A stretch of DNA of 15,029 nucleotides from Stephanodiscus triporus. Lineage: Eukaryota > Bacillariophyta > Thalassiosirophyceae > Thalassiosirales > Thalassiosiraceae. This document shows positions 1 to 8,189 of this stretch, one piece after another. The DNA lies in assembly GCA_036939755.1 (NCBI GenBank), contig JALLAZ010000463.1:1-15029 (forward strand), written 5' to 3'. Made by a program: the position numbers and the translations under genes. Each line of letters opens with the position of its first letter. Within the stretch, counting starts at the first letter, position 1. A model generated the notes under the pieces. The model saw only the letters and a program-made list of their open reading frames with translations, did not search any database and was not told the DNA's origin.

Positions 1-99
1 GAAGAGTGGAGGTCCGAAGTCTCCTCTTTCCCCTGGTGGAGGCAGTTGTAGTAGTTGTGGCTGATCTGACCGAACAGTGTATCCCCCCTCTCCCATGCC
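1..99 (+). promoter_or_regulatory. 5' flank / leader of VPS34
   Basis: This short flank precedes the VPS34 start codon. In-frame stops (TAG at 49 and 52, TGA at 67) separate the ATG at 100 from anything upstream, which supports that start. A second ATG at 95-97, in another frame, lies five bases before it and could act as a weak upstream start. The sequence just before the start is pyrimidine-rich (81-94). The window is too short here to define a promoter. Confidence 0.4.
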
Positions 100-3000
100 A
101 TGAGCGCCAACGATAACGGCGCCCCCTCCTCCTCCTCCTCCTCCTCGGTTGCCATCGGCGGTGGCGGCGGCGGGGGCGGCAAAGTCTCGACCCCCACGAT
201 CGGCCGTCGTCCTCCCCCCATCATCGGCCGCGGCCTCCTCGGCCTCGGCCTCGCCACCACCTCCGCCGACAGCCGTCCGCGTCTCAACGACGACGGCACG
301 CGCGTCGTTTACTCGTGGCTGTCGCACGCCAAGGCCCCGTCGTCGGGCGTGGTCTCGGTCCGCGTTCGGAGCGCGTCGCTTCCCGATGCATGCGACGGGG
401 GAGGGGGATGGGACGGCCGACGTCGTCGTAATCGCGGCATGGAGCTCGACGGGGGGGGAGCGTCTCGCCAGTCGCATTCGTCGTCGTCCGGTCTTCCCGA
501 ATGCCGCGTCGAGGCTACGATGCACGCGATGGGCCTGCCGCTCCAATCGTCGTCCGTATCCACGAGGTTTTCGCCCCTCGTTCCACGGGACGAAGACTGC
601 GGCCGCGACGATCCGACGACAGCGACGATCCGACTTCGACGACGACGACGACGACGACGAAGGAGTAGGGCCGCGGATGGGTCGTCGCATTCGCAGTCCC
701 AGATGTCGGGCACGGCGACGTTCGACACGACTCTACGATTGCCCGCGGGATTGAGGGACCTGACGCGCGACGCGTGCGTGGCGTTCGACGTGCGATGCGC
801 ACGACCCCACGGGGGGGAAGACGACGACGACGATGACTACGACTACGGCGACAACTGCGGCGTCGACGCGTCGACGAGGGTCTGGGGCGCGACGCTGCCC
901 CTCTTCGATCGACGGGGTAGGATGAGATCGGGACTGATCAAACTCAGGCTGCATCCGAACGTCGCGGCCGACGGGGGGATGGGCTATCGATCATCGGGAT
1001 CGACGTTCCTTGACGGAGGGGCCACCCCCGGGGTAGTCGTCGCGTCCAACGAATACGGAAGGGAGAAGGAGGAGGGAGAGGACGACGATCCGATGTGGAG
1101 GGCGTCGATGATACTTCACGAGCTCGATCGGGCGGGGTTGGCATCCTCGGGCGATGCCGGCGGAGGCGGAGCGGTCGACGCCGCGCCGTCGTCGACGTCG
1201 TCCCGAGGACGACCGGAAGACGACTCCGGTGGCTTCGTCGCGCCCGCGCGCTCGGTACCGTGGTTGGACGCGCTGACGCGAACGAGATGCCTCGAAGTCC
1301 TGCGCGATGACGACGACGACGACGCCGACGACGATCGGGACGGCGGGACTGTCGTGCCGCGTTCTTCCCCCCCGCGACACGACGTCGACGTCGGGGACGT
1401 TCCCGCGCCTACGTCCTCCCGTCGCGATTGGCCGTACCTGATCGTCGAATTGCCAACGACGCCGTTCCCGGTCCTGCACGAGGATCCGACGTACCCGATC
1501 GAGACGTCGTCGAGCGTTCGCGGTACGACAGGGTCCGTGACCGCCTCCGAATTGATAAGGTTCCACTCCCGTTTTCGCACGGAGGAGGAGGACGGTGATG
1601 ACGACGGTGTCGGGGGATATACCGTTCGCTTCAGTCCCATGGCGATGACGGACTCCTCCCCCCACTCGTCGTCTTCTTCTTCTATGTTCCTGTACCCGCT
1701 CCTCCAAACCCTCGATCACGAGCCCCCGCTCGCCGACGAATACGAGAATCCCAATGACAACCCTGCCCAGGACAAGTACCGCATACTTGCACACGACCTG
1801 ATACGCGGCCTCGTCGATCCGGGCCTGAAGCCGGACAGGGTCCAACGATCAAGACTCGAGCGCATAATCTCAAGTCCTAGCTATCACCTCACCACCGAGG
1901 AGAAGGACCTGCTATGGCGTTTCCGATTCAGCCTCGTGGACGAGCGGAGGGCGCTAACGAAGTTCCTCCTGGCGGTGGACTGGACCGTGGAGAGCGAGGT
2001 CGTACAGGCGGCGGAGCTCCTCGAGCAGTGGAAGAAGCGTAGTCCCATCGAGGTCACGGACGCGCTGAAGCTCCTGGGACGGAACGTGGCCTTTCAGACT
2101 GGCTTGGTGAGAGATACACTCCCGCTCCCCCATTTCCGCTCCCCCGTCGCACCTTTTTGTCGGCATTCCCCTTTCCCGCGTGCATTGTATGATGTCGATC
2201 TCATTCTTTGCCGTCGTATCATCATCGCAGGTGAGATCGTACGCCATCGAAACCCTATCGAACGCCCCGGACGAGGAACTCCGACTCTACCTCCTCCAGC
2301 TCGTGCAGGCCCTGAAGTACGAGGAGGACGTCAGCGGCGGAGTATCCGGCGGAGGGGGCGACATCGCGACCGCCCCCCCCCTCTCTCAGGCAGAAGGCAG
2401 GGGGGGCTCGACGAAGTCGACCACCGCCCGTGTCTCCTCCCTGTCGGCGTTCCTAATCGATCGGGCTTCCCACAATATCGAGCTGGCCAATTACCTGTTT
2501 TGGTACCTGAGGGTCGAGCTCGAGAATCGCATCTACGAGTCAAGGTACCGGGAGGTGTTCCTCGCGTTTCAGGAACGGCTGTCCGCAACCCTGGTCAGCG
2601 ACGGGTCGATCCTCCTTCCGGGTCGATCTCCGCCGCCGGAATCGACCGTCATATCGCTCTGGGACCTGCTCTCTCGGCAAGAGGGGTTCGTATCCGGTGT
2701 CTTGCGATGCCAAGTGGAGAGCCTTAACGTTCGGGGAAAGAAGGACGCCAAGGAAAGACACCTGAGGGAGTGCGTTCATTTTTATTACGTCGCCTTGGCG
2801 TATGTCTCGATTTACATCTAACTCATGCTCACGTTGCTTTTTGTGTGTGTGTAGGGCGCTGGCTGCGGGCGGCTTTCACGACATCCCCTACGCCGTACCA
2901 CTCCCTTCGGCGCCTCACATTTGGGTCAAGGGGGTCGATTGTAGCTCGGCGAAGATGTTCAAATCGGCGCTCTATCCGGCTGTGGTTAGTTTCGTGGTCG

Positions 3001-4116
3001 ATCACACCAAGGGTGGGAGGGATGCCGGCAAGCAAACGAAGTTGATCAAGGACGTGAAAACGATGTACAAAGTCATGATAAAGACAGGGGACGATCTGCG
3101 CCAAGACCAACTCGTGATAATTGTGATTCAGCTTATGGATAGGCTGCTGAAACGTGGCACTCTCGACCTTTGGTAAGTCTTGAGGGAGGTCATTTCTCAT
3201 TTGTTGATTTCCCGCGCTAGAATTCTCACCGAAAATCCCCCTGTATTAGTTTGCGACCGTATGCATGCCTGGCTATGCCGAACAACACGGGATTGATAGA
3301 GTTCGTTGAACCTTCCATACCAGTCAGCCAAATTTTGTCCTGTTACAATAATTCGATCATGGCCTTCTTTCAAAGTGTGGCCCCACAAGAAGGGGCAGCG
3401 CACAATGTGAAGCCGGATGTGCTGCAAACGTACATTAGGAGCTGCGCTGGATATTGCGTTCTGACGTACCTACTTGGAGTGGGTGATCGGCATCTTGATA
3501 ATATTCTGATCCAACCGACAGGGCATTTTTTCCACATTGGTAAGTAGCACTCCGAGACCTATTTCAAAGGCAGAGCCTAAGTTGCGCTCTAATACTATAT
3601 CGCCTCTTGAAAATGACAAACAGACTTTGGATTTATCTTTGGCCGAGATCCCAAGCCACTTCCGCCGGCTTTCCGTCTTACAAAAGAGGTGAGATATGCA
3701 TGACATGATAAGCGCTAACTTTTAGTGTACGATAAACTTGTTCTTACATCAGCGCTGCTCGTGGAAACTGGTTAACCTTTTCAATTCAGATGGTTGACGG
3801 AATGGGTGGAACAGACTCGAAAGAATATCGGCAATTTTGCGCTCTGGCCTGCCAGGCGTTCAATGTTCTACGTAAGAGTGCGGGACTCGTCCTCAATTTG
3901 CTCCATCTAATGAGTGATGCAGGGATCGAAGATCTGTCGCACAACCCCTCCGCTGATACGATTGGCGTCATATTGAAAGTTGAAGAACGATTCAAGCTTG
4001 AGATGACAGACGAGCAGGCGGAGTTGTTTTTTGTGGGTTTGATCAACGAGTCATTGGCAGCGCTAGCCCCTCGAGTGATGGAGATGTTTCATCAACTTGC
4101 AGTTGCGAGGAGATGA
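100..4116 (+). CDS. VPS34: Class III phosphatidylinositol 3-kinase (VPS34/PIK3C3), six exons
   Basis: Exons are 100-2106, 2231-2769, 2855-3172, 3250-3539, 3624-3688 and 3790-4116. All introns are GT-AG and the spliced frame gives 1181 aa. VPS34 phosphorylates phosphatidylinositol to PI3P on endosomal and autophagic membranes, working with VPS15 and Beclin/Atg6-type partners. An N-terminal C2 region (about residues 65-500) carries recognisable blocks such as TLRLPAGLRDL and LHPNVAADG. The PIK helical domain (about 560-710) includes SLVDERRALTKFL and LLQLVQALKYEE. The kinase domain fills the C-terminus: GDDLRQDQ preceded by the ATP-site Lys925, catalytic loop GDRHLDN (1033-1039) and DFG at 1052-1054 followed by GRDPKPLPP. 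The human enzyme is about 887 aa; the excess is low-complexity sequence rich in Gly, Ser, Asp and Arg inserted in and around C2. Identification is firm. The N-terminal 60 residues and exact splice sites are less certain. Confidence 0.95.
637..660 (+). repeat. (CGA)8 trinucleotide repeat in VPS34 exon 1
   Basis: Eight uninterrupted CGA triplets are read as arginine codons within a run of ten Arg in the C2 region. Related GAC-rich stretches, read in the Asp frame, occur at about 820-850 and 1306-1341. The two conserved C2 blocks on either side stay in the same frame, so this is an insertion within a loop and not a frameshift. Confidence 0.85.
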
Positions 4117-4390
4117 CGCAGATTGATTTTAATTGTTGTCATTGAGGTTAAAATAAAGCAGTTTTGTGTGGCGAGAACTTAGAATTCAGATTGAATTTAA
4201 TGGGTTCCATCAAGGTAACGATGAATACAGTTCATGTGTAGCGAGAAAAAAGATATTGCAGAAATGACAACTCGTACACCCCGCTCGTCATGTGTCGTCG
4301 ATAGACCTTGCATCATGGATTTGATGACATTCATGACAGGATTGATGCAACGTTTAAGTGTGCTGTCAAAGCAATGCTTGCCTTTTAATC
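4117..4390. other. Convergent 3' intergenic region (VPS34 / phosphoesterase)
   Basis: AT-rich spacer between two converging stop codons, without a credible ORF. It should hold both 3'UTRs. An AATAAA at 4152-4157 on the plus strand, about 36 bases after the VPS34 stop, is a candidate polyadenylation signal. No matching signal was found for the minus-strand gene. Confidence 0.5.
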
Positions 4391-6837
4391 TCAGATATGA
4401 ATTACTGCCTCCTCGATATCAGAAACATCATGATAGGGATAAACAGGATTCGGAACCTCATGTAAGTCCACATATCTCGCTACTCTGCCTCCTTCAAAAG
4501 CCACTGTCATGGCATTGATAACAAAGCGGTCCTCGTAAAAGTCACCCCGTAAAAATGTCTCAAAACTGGCCGAACCACTCCAGAATATCGGTATGGTCTC
4601 TCCAGGCGAGTCGGGATTACTACCGAATGGAAAATTTGGATGGCTGTACAGAACGCGATGGCACAAGAGAGAGTTGTCCGTTTCATTGATGTAGAATGGA
4701 GCTTGCTTCGGGCATAGAGGCTTATCTTCTTGCACAGTATTTTCGATCTTTTTCTTGGGGAATGGCAAATCAGGCTCCATGTCTTTTACATAAATCATAT
4801 TTTCACCATGCAATACCTGACAGGTGTCGTACGCTGCTGGGATGCATTTTGCATCAGCAAGCTCCTGCGGGTTCATGTTTTTCACTTGGGCCTCATGTAT
4901 TGGATAGATCCCCTCACACTTCCTTGACAAGCATCGATGAGTATGACCAGCTATTATTGCTCTCACATTCTTCCCGAGTATGATTGTCTCCATTGCATCG
5001 TTGAGTCCTTGTGCTGCATGCACAAACAAAATCGTTGTCAATCCTGAATCGTTGGCAAGCTGCAAATCACGCTCGAGCCATTCAAGTGACGAATGATATT
5101 TCACTGACGCCATTTCATACGAAGGATAGTAATGAGAATGAACGAAATGATACCGGCCCTCGTCCCACGAGTAGGCTAAACTGGCAGAGTCATATCGGAC
5201 AACCCTATCAGCGTCAAAAGCAGGTATTTGACCGCAAAAACCACTCTTAATGTAGCCGATTGCATGTTCCATGTTGCAATTAGGCGGCCCCACCCACTGA
5301 TCACCACCGTACATTGCGCCACCTGGATGTTCAATGTCGTGGTTTCCTAAAGATGGAAAGTAGTACTTCAGGCCATCAATATTGTTATAGATGCTGTCAT
5401 GTGCCCTCTTCTCCCACGGATGGAAATAGGCCGTGAGATCGCCTATGGGGATTTAGAATGGCAGAAGATAAGACTATTGACATTAGCCCAAGGAGAAACA
5501 TCGTGAGAAATCGTGTAACAAAGCTCACCATTCATTACTAACGTTTTCGGTATTGGCAAGTCTGCGTTGCTTGCATTCATACCGTCTGTCTCGCCCGTCA
5601 TGAGACTCTCCCAAGCCTTTTGCAGACGAAGATTCACATTCATCCCATGATTGCCAGTGCACCTTCCGCAAGAATCTGATGGGATGCATGATGATGGCAT
5701 CGGCTTTCGGCCCATTTCGGCAAATTCGCCATTGAACCAGTACAGCTGCGCATCCGAAGCGATGACGATTGAGAAAGGTTGCATGGTACCTGTTGTTGCT
5801 TGAAGTGTTTGTGTGGAATCATCTTTCCTCCCCGGCGCACTCTCCAAGGGTGGCCACTGCGCAGATTGCTTATCGATGTCTCTATTACCAGATGGACAGA
5901 CCATGGCTGGATTGGAACAAACCGGTGTCAGTTTCTGCATTCTCTCCGAATAATGTGGATGAGCTTTAATCTCAATCAGCGACAATGCCGAAAAGGTTAC
6001 AGCGACAGCTAGCAATCCGTTGATTAATACCATGGCCCATATTCGAACGATGCAGCGCGATATTCGTGAAGCAGCAGGGGTGCAGTCCCTGCACCGATGA
6101 GTAACACTCTTGGTATCCAGGGGTGCATGAGCGGCTCGTTGAATGAACGAGAGTGACGGTAGAAACGACCATTGCACGGCGACGAAATTTATTTCCCCGT
6201 CGTCATCTCCTTCGTTGTCTATCTGAAGGGAAGACGCCTGCATCCCACTAAAGTCGACTCCGCTTTCTAATGCACTGCCAGATTCCAGTCCTACCCGTTC
6301 ATACCGTGATAATTTGCTGCTCTTCATGTAAAGGAAGCACAGTGCCACCGTTTCCCCAACGAATATCAACAAAGACAGCACTATCAAACTCTCCCAGAAG
6401 ACCACTGATTTGACCGCATCTCCCGACCATGTCTTAAGAAGCTCTCCCGCTCCCTTCTGGCACCTCAAATAGGGGAATGGAACGCTGTCGACATCGTCGA
6501 GATTAAGACTATCATCTTTCAGAGGAGAGTAATATTTCCGCCAAGAATCAACCCAGCGATGTTCCTCGGCCACAGACACCATGGTTTTATCATCGGCGGA
6601 ATCGTACGCGCATGTCCAATACGCCATACCAAGCGGGGTGCTTATGACCGTGGACTTGTGTGGATTCGCCGTGTTCCAAGCGGCGTAGCTGCTGTTATGG
6701 GATGGAAGCTGCCAGTAGCAGAAGTCGTTGCACTGTCGAGGGTTGGAGATGGCGAACCATCCCGAGAAGCCGTCGCCCGTTTCGTCGATGCAGTTCAGCG
6801 GGTAGTTGCCGTCATTGTTGGCGATGTCATCAGTCAT
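4391..6837 (-). CDS. Membrane-anchored calcineurin-like metallophosphoesterase, two exons
   Basis: Exons run 6837-5529 and 5442-4391 around an 86-base GT-AG intron, giving 786 aa. The C-terminal half shows the metallophosphoesterase motifs in order: SDAQLYW (Asp362), NGDLTAY (Asp438, created across the splice junction), GNHD (469-472), FVHAAQG (His578) and AGHTH (602-605). These are the di-metal ligands of the calcineurin-like hydrolase fold; the substrate cannot be told. Hydrophobic segments at about 145-171 and 264-288 look like membrane spans. A Cys-rich N-terminal domain (Cys at 16, 36, 40, 76, 126; HNSS possible glycosylation site) precedes them. With two spans, both termini lie on one side, and their cysteines suggest the lumen or cell exterior. 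No signal peptide is visible. An in-frame stop lies 14 codons before the ATG at 6837, and an AG just after codon 4 of that extension could be an acceptor, so a 5' exon may be missing. Confidence 0.85.
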
Positions 6838-7075
6838 GATGACGATGGTGTTGATCTTAAATCGCGGAAATCATTACATGATACCCCCAACGCCAACACC
6901 ACGTTGTTCCCGCCAGGTTCTTTGTGCAAGGACAATTATTTTTCCAGTTTGCTATCAACATAGGAACTACTGCTCTATCTTATCTCCCGGACAGCCCAGA
7001 AGAACTCTCCCTCTTCTCACTCTCTCTCCTCCACGATGACCCACTGCAAACAGCAGCAGAACAGTCACGACCGCA
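6838..7075. promoter_or_regulatory. Shared divergent promoter region (phosphoesterase - / VPS28 +)
   Basis: The two start codons face away from each other across 238 bases, so both transcripts must start here or inside the neighbouring gene. A pyrimidine-rich tract at about 7004-7033, shortly before the VPS28 ATG, could serve as an initiator region. No TATA box was recognised. If the phosphoesterase has an upstream exon, it would lie in this interval. Confidence 0.45.
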
Positions 7076-7759
7076 ATGTCCAATAATAGCAGATGGCCGA
7101 AGGCCCTGGACGAGTCCCTCCCAGCGATCGAACTCTACTCCGACCTAACCGCCAGGGAACGGAACGAGTATGAGAATATGGCCACCCTGTACACCATCAT
7201 AATCGCCACCGAACACCTCGAGCGTGCATACGCCCAGGACGCCATAACCCAGCAGGAATACGTCACGGAATGCAACAAGCTCCTGGCGCAATTCAAGATC
7301 GCCGAGAAGGCGGCGCTTCAGGGGGGGGGCAAAGCGGGCATGACAACCGAGGCGTTCATGAAACTTTACCAGATGGACTGCCCCCGCGCCGTCAACAGAC
7401 TACTGCGCATGGGGGTGCCAGAACCGATCAAGTCGACCGCCGGGGGGGAAGCCGCGAGGGCCGCCGTCACCGTCGCGGAGACGGTGCAGCACTTCATAAC
7501 CACCATGGACGCCGTGAAGCTGGAAATGCGCGCCGTGGACGAGCTCCAGCCCCTGCTCAGCGACCTGCTGAACGCCCTTGTCCAGCTCCCAGACACGCCC
7601 GATGTCTTCTCCCCGAATGACAAGGTGACGAGATGGTTGGAGAGGTTGAACGCCATGAGGGCCATGGAAAGGATTGACGAGGACGATGCGAGGCAACTGT
7701 CTCATGATCTAGACTCAGCGTACTCGGAATTCAGTAGATATTTGAGGGCGAGGACGTGA
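7076..7759 (+). CDS. VPS28: ESCRT-I subunit VPS28
   Basis: This intronless 227-aa protein matches VPS28 along its whole length. Family blocks include ERNEYENMATLY near residue 28, EHLERAYAQDAI near 46, the MDCPRAVNRLL region near 100, and the C-terminal domain with FITTMDAVKLEMRAVDELQP (about 139-158) and LDSAYSEFSRYL at the end. VPS28 joins VPS23 and VPS37 in ESCRT-I, sorting ubiquitinated cargo into multivesicular bodies; its C-terminal four-helix bundle contacts ESCRT-II. Length is normal for the family (about 220 aa). A run of nine G at 7321-7329 encodes three glycines without breaking the frame. The coding sequence is much richer in G/C than the flanking DNA. It diverges from the phosphoesterase gene and converges on the RSH gene. 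Confidence 0.95.
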   Translation: MSNNSRWPKALDESLPAIELYSDLTARERNEYENMATLYTIIIATEHLERAYAQDAITQQEYVTECNKLLAQFKIAEKAALQGGGKAGMTTEAFMKLYQMDCPRAVNRLLRMGVPEPIKSTAGGEAARAAVTVAETVQHFITTMDAVKLEMRAVDELQPLLSDLLNALVQLPDTPDVFSPNDKVTRWLERLNAMRAMERIDEDDARQLSHDLDSAYSEFSRYLRART

Positions 7760-8189
7760 ATCACAGCATATTTTAATGCGCACAATGATCCGCTGGACTA
7801 AATCGGAAGAAATGGTTTTGATTGCTTATTTGTTTGGAGTGCATCATATGACAAAAGTGGATATCTCTTCTTCATGCATGATATATTAAGGATAACGAAC
7901 ATGGGAAGATGATTGCTAAGCTTGTTCTAGTGGAGACCTTCAAATTTTGGAGGCTTGCTGCTTTGGCCCCTTTTGAGAGAATACTTTAATAACTCTAGAG
8001 TACCTCTCTACTCTCTTGAGAGAGACAGCTGTCCTTTATGAATCTGAGGGGATAATAGGCTGAAATATTTTAGGACAGCCTTTGTCAACATGGTTGCCCG
8101 CGAGGTCGCAGAGATAGAATATATAATAGAGAAGAGGTAGAGTGTGATGCGACCTCTATTTACAATATTAATTCATCTTTTTAATGTAC
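7760..8189. other. Convergent 3' intergenic region (VPS28 / RSH)
   Basis: AT-rich, with no credible ORF on either strand; it should contain the 3'UTRs of both neighbours. It holds a perfect 6-base-arm hairpin with a 2-base loop at 8011-8024 (CTCTCTTGAGAGAG) and, just before it, the palindrome CTCTAGAG. No clear AATAAA signal was seen for either gene. Confidence 0.5.

Noticed and set aside
149..754. 201-aa plus-strand open frame overlapping VPS34 exon 1
   Set aside because: It is a shifted frame of the same repeats (Asp run opposite the Arg run). The conserved C2 motifs are in the other frame.
991..1845. 284-aa antisense open frame within VPS34 exon 1
   Set aside because: It is a by-product of GC-rich, stop-poor sequence. 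Its translation is Arg/Val/Gly-rich with no recognisable domain, while the plus strand carries conserved C2 and PIK blocks.
2107..2727. Read-through tail of the 875-aa open frame at the end of VPS34 exon 1
   Set aside because: After 2106 it runs through an intron and then an out-of-frame reading of exon 2. The PIK and kinase domains continue in the spliced frame.
7270..7620. 116-aa open frame inside VPS28
   Set aside because: It is a shifted frame of the GC-rich VPS28 coding sequence, which itself matches the family from end to end.
8011..8024. Small hairpin as a bacterial-type terminator
   Set aside because: The context is eukaryotic and there is no T-run. It is noted only as a local inverted repeat in a 3' region.
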